DNA from: Chelydra serpentina
Taxonomy: Eukaryota > Chordata > Testudines > Chelydridae
Assembly: GCA_037349315.1 (NCBI GenBank)
Contig: JBAIAC010000024.1
Span: 36,691,501-36,755,500 of the forward strand
DNA length: 64,000 bases
Direction of reading: 5' to 3'
Below the pieces are notes generated by a model that was given only the letters and a program-made list of their open reading frames with translations, made no database searches and was not told the DNA's origin. The translations under genes were made by a program, and so were the position numbers. Positions 1 to 11,346 of this stretch are shown one piece after another. Within the stretch, counting starts at the first letter, position 1. Each line of letters opens with the position of its first letter.

Positions 1-2448
1 TATCACTTTTTGCTAGTGGAAACTTGTCATCTACACAATCCTCAGAAATATGAAAATGAGAAATGAAAAAGACCTTGTGACCTGAATAACTTCATCACTA
101 CCTCAGCTGGCAGTCAGCTGCTGAGCTCTCTTCTCCACTCTGTCATCTGCTTCTTGATTTTTTTCCCAGAATACATATATTAATGTATTTTCCCCTCCAC
201 ATATATTAATTCATTGTGGCTTAATTACACCAATTTAAGACATAGTGAAAGTTCAATGGAGTCAACTGAGTCAGCATAATTGCACCCATTTCCACCAGTA
301 AACTGCTGCAAACAGCACCACTTAAAAAAACAAACAAAACAGCAGCAGCTTTTTAATAAATTGGAAACAATACAAATTTCTGTTGTGTAATCTGTCAATG
401 TTCTTTCGTGTCATCTGTCATCAGAACTGTTTATATAAATATGTGCCGAACAACTATTTGGGCTCCTTTCCAAGGGTTTTGCTCTTCTAGTCCTCAAGCA
501 GGGTGAGTATCACAAAACATTTCCCAAGAATACTCTTTTGATCTTTTAAAATAGTTTTCACTGTGTTCAGGCCCCTTTTGAGCTTGCTTTCTGCAAATCT
601 TCCAGCAAAAAAGGTTACTGTTAGGAATGTTCATAGAAAGTATGCATTTTAAATTAATTTCAAATTTGTAAATATAGGTGTTCACACCAGGAACCTGAAC
701 CCAAGACTTACACTTATCCAATGAAAAAAAAATACTATGTGATCTATTTGTCTAAGCAGCTGGAATTTTATATATTAATATATTATGCATATGCAGAATT
801 AGCCATTTTTTTCAGAAAATAATTTCAAATATGAATACATTTGAAAAAAAATAGGATTTGTTTGCAGATAAATCATGAATTGAAAAAAGGTGAAATAATT
901 GTATGTATTATTCACTATTGATTATTCACCCAGCTCTAGCCAAGTCTGGTAGGACTTGTATGAAATCACACTTCCTCTGATGACCTGACTTAGGCCAATT
1001 AAACCTGCTTTCTTTCAATTCCATATCTTCCTACTGGCACATATTAAAGTATGTTTGAATAAGGTGAAAAGTTGTGGTGGTGATATTCCAAATGCAAATG
1101 AAAATTTTATAATATGATATATAATTAAAGTAAATCTACATTGAAATGACATATAGAGAAAGAAGGGGGAAAAAAGATTCTCCTTGCATGGTTTATATAT
1201 GTACCCTTCTGCGAGGTGTTCTCGGCAGTAGAGAGGGCTGGGTTAAATTTTCTAGGGCTTTCTTTAAAGACTTACCTCACACGGGCTCAAGCCCCCACCC
1301 AGAAACTTGTGATACTATGTTTCTCACCTGGGTGCCCCTGATGGGAACAACAAAGAGAACTTTATTGGGGTAGTGGCTGGTGGGTAAGGAAGAAGAGAAT
1401 AACTTTGGGATGTGAGGTTTTCTCTCTGATTTGCCTCCCAAAGAAATTTAATACTAGCCAGAGACACTTTAAAGAACATTTTCCCTCTGATTTTTCCAAA
1501 AAGGAGGAACATTCCCACAAAGGCAGGAGCACTTTGCTTTTGAATTCCACATAATTTCATTTTTTCTTTTTTGTTTTTCTCAATTATGCATGTTTAAGAA
1601 ATGTTTAAAAGAATTTCCACAGAATGGCTGTTTTGGCAAAATTAAGCCAAAGCCCCTTTCAGCAAAGGCCCATCCATGAGCCAAAATTTAAAATTTTAAC
1701 AATGTAATAGTAAAATGTTCTAGTAAACTTTCAAGTTCAGTGCCCCATCCTCACTACAAACTACACTACAGGATGCTCTGCAAGAAGAGAGGAGTACCAG
1801 CTGAACGAGTTGCCAGGGCAGGCGAGATGCCACTGCAACCGAGTCAACCACGCCTGGCCCCTCTACATTCTTCTCAGCATGCTTCTGACTGTAAGATTCA
1901 TTGTCTACCCCTCACATAAAATTATTGCTAACTTGATCTCTTCAGAAGGGCATATTAAAGCTTTTGAATATGGTGACAATGTAGCTTGCTGTGATAAGAT
2001 CATGATTTTAAAGATTGCCTGAAGTACTGATCAGCTCCAATGCAATCATAGCTTTTAAGTTGCCATGTTCTTATTATATCACCCTCATTTAAAACAAAAC
2101 ATGTTTAGAATGCAGGTACAGAGAACTGTTCCTTCTTGGATTAATTATCTGCCTTACACATTTATTAAATGTTACATCATACTTGGAGAACACTGAATAG
2201 CAGATTCACATTTCCCTTCATATGTCAATCTAAAATTTCACTGCACTAAACTATACCTAGAAAAAAAGTGTCTTTAGTACCCGCATGCCATATATACCTG
2301 CATGCTATAATAATTCTGAACCAATACGCACCCTTGTGTTTAGCTAATATTACACCAAATACTTGTGTATAAAGTAGTATGTAAAAATATCTTACCATCC
2401 GTGTATAGTCTTATGTGAACAATATGTCCACCACATGCCACACCTACC
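1..2448. other. Unrecognised AT-rich sequence
   Basis: I see no gene, recognisable repeat or RNA here. The short open frames (under 80 codons) match no family I know and overlap on both strands, as expected of random AT-rich DNA. Old decayed repeats may be present below what I can recognise by eye. Confidence 0.5.
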
Positions 2449-2520
2449 TGGTGAAATCCTGGCTCCATTCAAGTCAATGGCAAAACTTCCATTGATTTCA
2501 GTGAAGCCAGGATTTCATTC
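2449..2520. repeat. Small palindromic repeat (MITE-like)
   Basis: The two halves are imperfect inverted copies. The left half starts GGTGAAATCCTGGCTCCATT and the right half ends in its near reverse complement (AAGCCAGGATTTCATTC), around the centre CAATGGCAAAACTTCCATTG. Repeats of this form are common in reptile genomes. I infer a non-autonomous DNA transposon, but the family is not certain. Confidence 0.6.
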
Positions 2521-2810
2521 TATTTAGCTCTGTCGATCTGTATATTTCCTCGGAGAAAAGTAACAGCTCCAAAAAGCCTAATATTAGGGGTCTTCTAAAA
2601 TCTAACCATAACATTTTAATTAGATCTATGTTTTCCAGACACAAAGAACAAATCTATAGTTTGAGTGTGAATTATTTATATTTTAGATTAGAAACCGAAG
2701 GACATAAGACTCCATAAGAAAGCAAAGTGTCTCTACTGTAATATGGTGCATCAGGGCCTACCTACATGGAGATAGGAAAGGTAATGAGAAGTAACAGAAA
2801 GTGTAAATTT

Positions 2811-3011
2811 AAAATTAATTAATTAAACTGCATTAAATCCCTGTGTGGACACAGAATGAAAGGGCCTTAATTGGCTTTAGTTTAATTCACTTCAAAGTGA
2901 ATTAAACTAAACTGACTTAAGGACACTTTAATTCTGAATGAGAGTGTCGACATGGGTTTAATGTAACTAATCCACTTTACATTCATGCTTTTAGTTAATT
3001 TAGATTAACTT
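2811..3011. repeat. Palindromic MITE, AT-rich
   Basis: The arms are rich in TTAATT and AAACT and fold back on a nearly perfect palindrome at about 2879-2908 (halves AGTTTAATTCACTT and AAGTGAATTAAACT). Outer blocks such as TCCCTGTGTGGACAC and GTGTCGACATGGG also face each other. This is a long fold-back non-autonomous DNA element without coding capacity. Its exact ends are uncertain. Confidence 0.55.
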
Positions 3012-3295
3012 TCCTAAGAGCTTGTCTACACTTAAAATGCTACAGCAGCACAGCCGTGCCACTGTAGCATTTCAGTGTAGATGCTACCTACGCTGATGGA
3101 AGGGGTTCTCCTGTCAGCCTAGGTAATACACTTTCCTGAGACATGGTAGCTAGGTTGGCAGAAGAATTCTTCCATCGACCTAGCGCTGTCTACATGGAGA
3201 TTTAAATCAGCTTAACAATGTCACACCGGGTGTGGACTTTTCACAGACTGACATAGTTAAACTGACCTAATTTTCTAGTGTAGACAGGCCTGAGT
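3012..3295. mobile_element. MITE with GCTTGTCTACAC-type inverted ends
   Basis: The left end reads AGAGCTTGTCTACAC and the right end GTGTAGACAGGCCT, its near reverse complement. The interior includes CTACAGCAGCAC and TCTTCCATCGACCTAGCG, seen in abundant turtle MITEs. No coding capacity is visible. I could not read a convincing target-site duplication, so the superfamily (hAT or Harbinger) stays open. Confidence 0.65.
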
Positions 3296-4153
3296 CTGTC
3301 TCACAAAAGGGCAGCCACTCCAGTAGACAGACTCTCATAATTGTTACATAGCTACAAAGACGACAAGCTACTCAAAAGGGTAAATTCTAGTACACACAAG
3401 ACAAATTACTTTAGGAGAACTGATCCGAGAAAGTGCAAAGTTCTTGAAGGAAAATTGATTGGAGCCTCTAATATATGGGAAACCTACTGCAGAAGAGTGG
3501 AATGCATTTTAAAAAGAGCTGGAGAGACTGCAATTGAACCATCCAGGTTACATTTAAATAGGTAAAAGGACAACCAAGGCACCGATGCTTAAATAGTAAT
3601 AAGCACTAAACAAGATAAGCAGATGGATTGAGGAAAAATATAAACCATCTGGAAAGAAGTAAGTTTGGGAGAGGGAGAAAAAAATCAAGTTACTAGATAA
3701 ACAGGGGTAAAAAGAAATTCTGACAATTAAAAGTGAAGTGTTTTCAATTAGTGAGAAAAAGTTAAGCAAATGGATCTGCAACAAAGAGAAATGTTTTTAA
3801 AATGCAGCCCACTTCATAGAGATAGTGGAGATTGGGGGTCAAAAGATAACGTGGTTGGTTTATTAAATGTGTTGTTTTGCTTTTGTTGTTATTGGATTGG
3901 GAAAGGAGAAGTGAAATCTGTCAGGAACCATATTTCTTCATGTGATTAAGCTATGGTTTGGAAAAGTACCAGGTAGAAACATACATCTGTGAATGTTAAT
4001 GGAAATAAGTAAGAATAACAATTATAACAAGTTATGTTTTAAAGAATTCCTGACTTACAGAAACCTTTTCAAAATGTGTGGTTTCAAAACAATTCTGGTT
4101 ATGTATTAAACTATATTTGCCTTGATTTCTCTTCATTCTTTGTCAGGGTCATT

Positions 4154-4155
<2 letters not shown>
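3296..4155. other. Unrecognised sequence
   Basis: No gene or repeat recognised. Short open frames of about 75 codons on both strands have no family resemblance. Confidence 0.45.

Positions 4156-4216
<61 letters not shown>
4156..4216. repeat. Compound microsatellite (CT)n(CA)n
   Basis: An uninterrupted run of CT dinucleotides (about 4156-4192) passes directly into CA dinucleotides (about 4193-4216). Such a tract is expected to be length-polymorphic. Confidence 0.97.
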
Positions 4217-4713
4217 TTCTACTGCTTAAAACTAATCTGTTTCCATTGATTATTCATATAGTTCTTCCCAATAGCATAATTATCATAGATCAATAGCACT
4301 GTTAGCTGTTATTTTCATTGAAAAAAAATGGTTTTCTACTATTGTCTCTCAGTTGGAGCAATCATGTGATATCTCAGGTCTTCTTATTCATGCAACCTCT
4401 TAAAAAAAACTTGGGTCCCAACCTTAATTGCATGTATGTTGCAGGATTTATAAAGAGAACATCATTAATCTCTTTAGACAACCCTCAGTATGATTTTGAT
4501 CAGGTTTAATGGATCATTCTTCAGGAAACACTGTAGAGGAGAAGTTTATGCTCCCTAGAAGCCCAGTCCTGCACTCCCCTATTCAAGCAAAATTTCCAAC
4601 GTACTTCTCTAGAAATTCACCCAAGTAAGGATTGCTGGATTGGGTCTAGAAAATAAAAGGTCACGGTAAAAGAATTCTATCTTTCTAGCAGATTTTATAA
4701 AAGTGAACAAGAT
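4217..4713. other. Unrecognised sequence
   Basis: No gene or repeat recognised in this AT-rich stretch. Confidence 0.4.
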
Positions 4714-5215
4714 ATTATGGCAGGTAGTGTGGCCTAGAGAAGGGCACTGGGATTTGGACTCAGGAGACCCAAATTCTATTTTGGGCTCTGGCAATGACTT
4801 CTTCTGTGATCCTGGGCAACTCAATTCACCTCTATGTCTCACCACCTCTGTTTTATACTACAAAGTTAGGTTGGCTTAACTACCTCACTCAGGGCTGTGA
4901 GTTTTTTCATGCTCTGTTCAGTGTAATTACAGTGACCTAAACCCCAGTGTAGACTCTGCTATGTTAATAGAAGAATTCTTCTGTTGACCCAGCTGCTGCC
5001 TCTCGGAGAAGTGGATTTACTAAAGCAAAGAAGAACTCCTTCCATCACTGTAGTGTCTACATTAGACAACATAACTGCAGTACTCCAGCTGTAGCATTTC
5101 TAGTGTACACATACCCTTAGTTTCCCAATCTATAAAATTGAAATAATGATACTTACCTCCTTTGTCAAGTGCTTTGAGATGTATGGATGAATATAAGAGG
5201 TAGGTATTATCATCA
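4714..5215 (+). repeat. MIR/CORE-type SINE split by a MITE
   Basis: The left part (about 4714-4838) reads like the tRNA-related head and core of an old amniote SINE: GTGTGGCCTAGAGAAGGGCA, CTCAGGAGACCCAAATTCTA, GGGCTCTGGCAATGACTTC. The right part (about 5117-5215) is its tail: TTTCCCAATCTATAAAATTG, then CTTTGAGATGTATGGATGAA and TAGGTATTATCATCATTA. The two parts are separated by about 280 bp of unrelated sequence, listed separately. The orientation is plus. The copy is old and diverged. Confidence 0.75.
4838..5117. mobile_element. MITE inserted in the SINE
   Basis: This block interrupts the SINE between its core and its TTTCCC tail. It contains CAGTGTAGACTCTGCTATG, GAAGAATTCTTCTGTTGACC and ends TAGTGTACACATACCCTTAG, the terminus of an abundant turtle hAT-like MITE type. 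Its left boundary is blurred, so the start is approximate, and no target-site duplication was resolved. Confidence 0.6.
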
Positions 5216-5391
5216 TTAGTTACAAGTATTAATGCAGAGATGAGACCTGAAAACAGATAGACCAAGTGGCTTATTCTTCGCCAGTAATTCCTTATGTCCT
5301 TAATATAAATTGAAGTTTCCTTTATTATATCCGAAATTCATAGGACCTCTCCTAAAATGGTGCATATTGGACAGCTTCATTAACTGCTGCC

Positions 5392-6005
5392 TAAGGCCAT
5401 GTCTACACTTACAAGCTTACAGTGGCACAGCTGTACTTATACAGCTGTGTCGCTGTAAGATTGCTCGTGAAGCTGCGTTATGCTGACGGGTGAGAGCTGT
5501 TCGGTCGACATAAAAACAAGCTCAATGAGCAGTGAAAGCTATGTCGGCGGGAAAGCATCTTCCGACATAGCATTGTGCACATGAGCGCTTATAGACTCAT
5601 AGACTCATAGACTTTTAGGTCAGAAGGGACCATTATGATCATCTAGTCTGACCTCCTGCACAATGCAGGCCACAGAATCCCACCCATCCACTCCTGGAAT
5701 AATCCTCTCACCTATGTCTCAGCCATTGAAGTCCTCAAATCATGGTCTAAAGACTTCAAGATGCAGAGAATCCTCCGGTAAGTGACCCGTGCCCCATGCT
5801 GCAGAGGAAGGCAAAAAAACCTCCAGGGCCTCTGCCAATCTACCCTGGAGGAAAATTCCTTCCCGACCCCAAATATGGCGATCAACATGAGCGCTTATGC
5901 CGGTAAAACTTTTGTCACTCAGAGAGGTGGGTTTTTTCCCACGCCTGAATGACAAAAGTTTTGCTGACATAAGTTCTAGTTTAGACAAAACTTGGCCTAA
6001 ACAAT
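5392..6005. mobile_element. MITE interrupted by a CR1 insertion
   Basis: The left arm starts at GGCCATGTCTACACTTACAA and continues through GTCGGCGGGAAAGCATCTTCC. The right arm resumes with GCCGGTAAAACTTTTGTCA and ends GTTTAGACAAAACTTGGCC. The outer ends are inverted relative to each other. Between the arms lies a CR1 fragment (5593-5884) with its own target-site duplication, so the MITE is the older of the two. There is no coding capacity. Confidence 0.75.
5593..5884 (-). mobile_element. CR1 LINE 3' end, with 14-bp target-site duplication
   Basis: On the plus strand the copy starts with AGACTCATAGACTCATAGAC, the reverse complement of the short tandem repeats that end CR1. It continues GGTCAGAAGGGACCATTATG and TCATCTAGTCTGACCTCCTG, typical of the CR1 3' untranslated region read in antisense. 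The copy is severely 5' truncated (about 290 bp) and non-coding. It is flanked by perfect 14-bp direct repeats ACATGAGCGCTTAT at 5579-5592 and 5885-5898. Reading this as a target-site duplication from target-primed insertion is inference; the repeats themselves are plain in the sequence. Confidence 0.9.
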
Positions 6006-7440
6006 CTAGGATAATTATCTAGGGTGAAACTGACCCCTGTGCAGAGGACCACTTGAGCCATTTTTTAAAGCTGTAAGTGACATTTAAATAATGCATAGTC
6101 CTTATCCAGGCTCTCTGCGTAGGGTGAATTTTACCCTTAGCCCCTCTTGTCTGCAACTGGGTTATGATCTTCTGTTAACGTATTCATGCTTTACTGCCTC
6201 TTTTCCTGTTATTAAATGAAACAATAACTATGACTAAAGCCAAACTAATCTAATCAACTATTTATGAATGAGAATAAAAAACAAGTAAGGCTTCCCTATC
6301 ATCAAAATAATAGCAAACATTTCCATCTAACACCTGGGCACTTCTTTTAATAGAAAGATATCACAAGTTTAAACACAGAGGAAAATGACTCACAAATCCA
6401 ATAAAATTTGGAATGCACAGAACCAGCAATACCAGGGGATTTTCACCCAATATATTTGCCAACAAATCAATAACAAGAGTAAATCCTTTTCACTGTGTGC
6501 AATCAAATGCTCACTAACAGGTACTACCACTTAAATTAATATAATCCCCAAAGTGCTCTGTATGTGTCAAAGTTAATACCAAGGGAAGCTTACGCTTCAC
6601 ATGTGATAAGCTGAAGGATATTTCTTAATAATGGTTTAAATAGAAGGAAATTATGTGGAGATTTTGAATTAAATGATCCTGAACTGACTTGGCTCAGCTG
6701 AAGTCTCTTCCTTCCCTAGATGTTATGTTTTCTCAGCCTCATGAGCCTGCTGGGCCAACAAATCCTTTATGCTGAACTTGAAAATGAAGTCCCAGTGCAG
6801 TTGATCTAGAGACTGATTGTCCTACAAAAAGTGGCAATTGTTTATTTTAGCATAATGTTTACATGCACAATGTTTTCTGAACCATGGAAGCCATTAATTT
6901 CTGCCTTTATTTCTTAAACAATAATAGTAAATTATAAACCTTTTAACACTACAGGAAAAAAAGAAAAGGAACTGTTGACATTTAGAGTAAATACTTGATC
7001 AATATTCAGCACTCACTTTTCAGCTGGATTGTGATTAAATAAGGAGGCATTACGGCTACTCTAAATATCCTTACTTGAAGGGATTCTTTCTAGGGATTGT
7101 CTTTAAAAATAACAAAAACCTTTGTAACTAACTCCACTCTGAGGGTAAGTGTTTAAGTCGTCTTGGTACAAGTACTATCCTTTCGTTCTATGTTTGTGCA
7201 GTGTCTAGCACAACAGGGTCTTAATCCATGACTGGAGTTCCTAAGTGCTACCACAATACAAATAACACAATAGCAGTTTAAATAATACTGAACATATTTC
7301 CAGTGGAATTCAAATATGCAAGAAGTAACTTGGAACACAATGTGATTGGCTGAACTTTCCTCAAAATATTCTAAGTAAACAATAATTGCAACAATATTTC
7401 CTAGCAATTTATGAATAGCCATTTATGAGGAAATGATCCA
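6006..7440. other. Unrecognised sequence
   Basis: No gene is visible. A short segment at about 7195-7265 (TGTCTAGCACAACAGGGTC, then TAAGTGCTACCACAATACAA) resembles, in antisense, a common amniote interspersed repeat also seen at about 33.05 kb. The rest is unassigned. Confidence 0.45.
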
Positions 7441-7664
7441 TTGAGGAAGGATGATCTTGTGCTTAAGGCACTTAACTAGGATTTCAGAACTGCCTCACTG
7501 GTGCATGTGCCAAGTGACCTGGAAGAAGATGCATGATAACCCTTTGCCTCAGTTTCCCATAAGTAAAATGGGGATAATATTCTCGTATCTTACTAGGGTG
7601 TTGGGAGGCTAAGTTAATTAATGATTGTGAGGTGCTCTAACACTACAGTGATGTTTACCATTTG
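7441..7664 (+). repeat. MIR/CORE-type SINE
   Basis: The diagnostic piece is TTGCCTCAGTTTCCCATAAG followed by TAAAATGGGGATAATATTC and GTGAGGTGCTCTAACACTAC, the tail of MIR-like SINEs in plus orientation. The tRNA-like head is too diverged to place. A Penelope-like element landed at its 3' end. Confidence 0.7.
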
Positions 7665-7675
7665 AGTAAATATGT

Positions 7676-8411
7676 CTGTCCTATCTCAGGGACTCTCTTT
7701 TTGCCCCACCACCCCCAACAACATGATTCAGTTCTGCGGTGACCTGGAAGCCTACTTTTGCCGTCTCCGATTCAAAGAATACTTTCAAGATAACACTGAA
7801 CATGGCACAGATACACAGATACCCTCCCACCAATAGCACAAGAAGAAGAACTCCACATGGACTCCTCCTGAGGGTCGAAATGACAGTCTGGACCTATACA
7901 TAGAATGCTTCCGCGAAATTGTGGAAAAACAATGCCGCCTGCTTCATAACCTAAGTCGTGCAGAACGCAATGCCATCCACAGCCTCAGAAACAACCCTGA
8001 CATTATAATCAAAGAGGCTGATAAAGGAGGTGCTGTTGTCATCATGAACAGGTCTGACTACCAAAAGGAGGCTGCCAGACAACTCTCCAATACCAAATTC
8101 TACAGGCCACTCTCCTCAGATCCCACTGAAGAATACACTAAGAAACTGCACCATCTACTCAGGACATTCCGTACACTAACACAGGAACAAATCAACATAC
8201 CCTTAGAGCCCCGACCGGGGTTATTCTACCTACTACCCAAGATCCACCAACCTGGAAATCCTGAACGCCACGTTCCCACTGCTTGCATCCGAAGAAGTGG
8301 GTATTCACCCACGAAAGCTTATGCTTCAATACTTCTGTTAGTCTATAAGGTGCCACAGGACCCTTTGTCGCTTCTACAGATCCAGACTAACACGGCTACC
8401 CCTCTGATACC
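7676..8411 (+). pseudogene. Penelope-like element relic: RT N-terminal region fused to the 3' terminal repeat
   Basis: The reading frame from about 7735 to 8290 runs GDLEAYFCRLRFKEYF, then STWTPPEGRNDSLDLYIECF, then IIIKEADKGGAVVIMNRSDY and PGLFYLLPKIHQPGNPE. This is the conserved region at the start of the reverse transcriptase of Penelope-like retroelements. One in-frame TAG lies near 7835. After PGNPE (about 8265) the coding sequence jumps directly to the element's 3' terminal repeat (CGAAGAAGTGGGTATTCACC to ACGGCTACCCCTCTGATAC). The RT catalytic core and the GIY-YIG endonuclease are therefore missing. The copy is bounded by 11-bp direct repeats AGTAAATATGT at 7665-7675 and 8412-8422, read as a target-site duplication. 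It cannot be functional. The family assignment is by motif recognition. Confidence 0.85.
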
Positions 8412-8422
8412 AGTAAATATGT

Positions 8423-8799
8423 AGTTAGTGGCAAAAGTGTTAGGTCATGCATCATGTGAATTGTATGCACAGAGTATTGAGAAAAGTTCTTAGCTAGCCA
8501 CAGTCCTTCATAATAGATCCTTGTATGCCTTGGAAAACCTTCTTTGTTTTATGTAGTGAAAACTAGATGTTGACTAGATGTTGAACTGCACATTGCTATG
8601 GATACGGTGTTGTATTGATTTCTTCTGAACATTTAAAGACCAGCAGAGCAAGGCACAGAAGAGCAGCAGTTTCTTATTAGTGTCCATTACAAATTCGGGT
8701 ATTTATTTGTACTATTTGAGGGTCCCTCATCTTCCTCTCTCTATGATCAATCCAAAGTTTCCTGATCTCCCTTGCCTCGCTAATAGTCCCTCAGTCACT
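8423..8799. other. Unrecognised sequence
   Basis: No gene or repeat recognised with confidence. Confidence 0.35.
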
Positions 8800-9866
8800 G
8801 GTTTAAAATTAGAGCCTAGCAGTAACAGGATTTTACATTCTGTGAAAAATTCTGAGATTTTGGGGAAAAAATTGTTCTGCAGTGGAAGCAAAACAAATAA
8901 AATCTCTGAACTATCTCCAGCACCCAGACACCCAGTTTCCAATGGGATCCAAATCCGACATAAATCGGTTTTACTCTGTATAAAGCTTATACAGGATAAA
9001 CTCATAAATTGTCTGTAACGGTGATAGAGAGATATTCACATCTGTTTGCTACCCCAGGTATTAAGCACTTACTTTGGGTTAATTAATAAACAAAAGTGAT
9101 TTTATTAAGTATTAAAAGTAGGATTTAATTGGTTCCGAGTAATAACGGACAGAACAAAGTAAGTTACCATGCAAAATAAAACAAAACACGCAAGTCTATG
9201 CCTAATACATTAAGAAACTGATTCAGGTAATATCTCACCCTCAGAGATGTTCCAATAAGCTTATTTCACAGATTAGACTCCTTCCTAGTCTGGGCCCAAT
9301 CCTTTCCCCTGGTACAGTCCTTGTTAGTTCCAGGAGGCATCTTGGGTGAAAAGCAGGGGCATTCTCATGACTGGGACCCCTTTGTCCTGCTCCACCCTCT
9401 TTGATAGCTTTGGCCCAAGGCGGGAATCTCTCTCTGGATGCCTACCCCTCCTTCTAAATGGAAAAACACCAGGTTTAAGATGGATTCCAGTATCCTGTGA
9501 CATGGTCACATGTTCTGTGAGACATTTTTCCAGGGCTGGCCCACACTCACCCAGGAAGGTTTGCAAATAAACAGACCATTTACAACCAATTGTCCTAGTC
9601 AATGGGAGCCATCAAGCTTCCAAACCACCATTAATGGCCCACACTTTGCATAATTACAATAGGACTTCATAGTTATACTTCATATTCCTAGTTTCAGATA
9701 CAAGAATGATACATACATACAAATGGTATAAACGTACTCAGTAGATTATAAGCTTTGTAATGATACCTTACAAAAGACCTTTTGCATAAAGCATATTCCC
9801 AGTTACATTATATTCACACTCATAAGCATATTTCCATAAAACATTATGGAGTGCAGTGTCACACCA
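8800..9866 (-). mobile_element. Probable LTR retroelement fragment (LTR), minus orientation
   Basis: The stretch AGGTATTAAGCACTTACTTTG, TTAATTAATAAACAAAAGTG, AAGCAAAATAAAACAAAACACG (with small changes), TCACCCTCAGAGATGTTCCA and CCACACTTTGCATAATTAC matches, to my recognition, a long repeat found in many turtle genomes that I take to be an LTR. On the minus strand it would begin TGTGACACTGC near 9866 and carry a TTAATAAAATCAC polyadenylation-like signal near 9100. I did not find a clean target-site duplication. Both boundaries and the superfamily (gypsy is my guess) are uncertain. The open frames of about 92 codons inside it are not recognisable proteins. Confidence 0.5.
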
Positions 9867-10415
9867 GGCAGCCCACCATGAGGGAAAGTCAGGAGCCAGC
9901 CACCCCATTCCCTGAGAAGCTGGGGATCCTTTGGAGCCCTGACTCCATGGCATACTGCCAGGCAAGTTGCTGAAGAGCCATGGTTCATGGGAGCCCTGAG
10001 AACCTGCCAGGTGTGCTGCAGAGAAGCTTGGGAGCTGGGGTTTGCCTGGTACGGTAGCCTGGAGGCGGGGATCCTGGAACCCTAGGAACCAGATTGCTAA
10101 GGAGTTACAAACCTGGAGACTGGGATCTAGGACTCTTGGTTCCCTGTTGCCTGCCAGGCAGGCTATTAAAGAAGCCAGGAGTTAGGAAGCCAAAATACTC
10201 TAGCAGTCAGTCAAAATGGCTGCTGAGGAGAAAAGTGGGCAAGCTGGCAGGAAACCAGGCAGGTTTCTGATAGACACCTGGTTGGCAAGAACAGTTCCAT
10301 CAGAAACTTGTCGGGTTTCTATCATAATTTTGTCTAAATTGACAGGTTCTCATAGAACATTTCAATTTCAGTGAATCAGCATTTCCTGACCAAAAATTTC
10401 TGACCAGCTCTACTG
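9867..10415. repeat. Unclassified interspersed repeat
   Basis: A GC-richer block carries repeated GGAGCCCTGA, GAGCCATGGTTCATGGGAG and GCCTGCCAGGCAGGCTATTA phrases. It passes into AGGAAACCAGGCAGGTTTCT and an AT-rich tail ending CAAAAATTTCTGACCAGCTC. The tail resembles the end of the repeat at 56.2-56.7 kb (TTTTGACCAGCTC). This suggests a non-autonomous DNA element, but I cannot name it. Confidence 0.45.
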
Positions 10416-10675
10416 CTACTGGTGTCATAATGTAATATATGGAATTAAGGATCTTAAACAGCAGGTGTTTGTTAAAGAAAACACCTTCATTAATGCCTTG
10501 AGTTCCAACTTTGTCTCTCTTGTTTACCAACAACAATAGCTGCTTCAGACTCTATAAAGCTCTCAAAGATATCTTTGAATAATATACTACACCAATCCAT
10601 CTCCCCTCTGTTGTTCCATATAACATGATAATGAGCCAATAGCCAGCCTTCTATTTCCTTCCTGTGACCCTACAA

Positions 10676-10987
10676 CAGGGGTCGGCAACCTTTCAGAAGT
10701 GGTGTGCCGAGTCTTCATTTATTTACTCTAATTTAAAGTTTAACGTGCCAGTTATACATTTTAACATTTTTAAGAAGGTCTTTTGCTATAAGTCATTAGT
10801 ATATAACTAAACTATTGTTGTATGTAAAATAAATAAGTTTTTTTAAATGTTTAAGAAGCTTCATTTAAAATTAAATTAAAATGCAGAGCCCCCCGAACTG
10901 GTGGCCAGGACCAGGGCAGCGTGAGTGCCACTGAAAATCAGATTGCGTGCCGCCTTTGGCACGCGTGCCATAGGTTCCCTAACCCTG
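10676..10987. mobile_element. hAT MITE, 312 bp, with 8-bp target-site duplication
   Basis: The element starts CAGGGGTCGGCAACCTTTCA and ends CATAGGTTCCCTAACCCTG, so the terminal inverted repeats are about 15 bp with a few mismatches. The flanks are CCCTACAA (10668-10675) and CCTTACAA (10988-10995), an 8-bp duplication with one change, as expected for hAT transposition. A near-palindrome GTGCCGCCTTTGGCACGCG lies near the right end. There is no coding capacity, so mobilisation would need a transposase supplied in trans. Confidence 0.9.
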
Positions 10988-11128
10988 CCTTACAATATCT
11001 CTCTGGCTTTTTTCCTGACCGCATTCCCTGCAGCACCATCTCATGTATCACAGGGCTCAGCAGTCTTTTGGCCTCAGTTGCTGCTGAATCTAATTTGTGC
11101 ATGGTCTGCGACTGTCTCACATACTCCA

Positions 11129-11346
11129 TATATATATATATATATGTATATATGTATATATATATATGGAGCATGTATATATATCTGTCTGAAGAATAAT
11201 TTCATTCCACGCATCCAATGAAGTGGGTACTAACCCACGAAAGCTTATGCTGAAATAAATTTGTTAGTCTCTAAGGTGCTACAAGTTTTTCTTTCTTATT
11301 TTCATTTTGCTGACACAGACTAACACGGCTACTACACTTAAACCTA
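11129..11346 (+). mobile_element. Penelope-like element terminal copy with TA-rich left end
   Basis: The right part reads CCAATGAAGTGGGTACTAAC, CCACGAAAGCTTATGCTGAA, TTAGTCTCTAAGGTGCTACA and GACACAGACTAACACGGCTA, the 3' terminal repeat of a Penelope-like family. The left part (11129-11168) is a TATATATGTATA microsatellite. The whole is flanked by perfect 12-bp direct repeats TCACATACTCCA at 11117-11128 and 11347-11358, read as the target-site duplication. The copy is non-coding and strongly 5' truncated. Confidence 0.85.

Noticed and set aside
11129..11168. TATA-box promoter
   Set aside because: It is a TA/TGTA microsatellite inside a PLE insertion, with no gene downstream.
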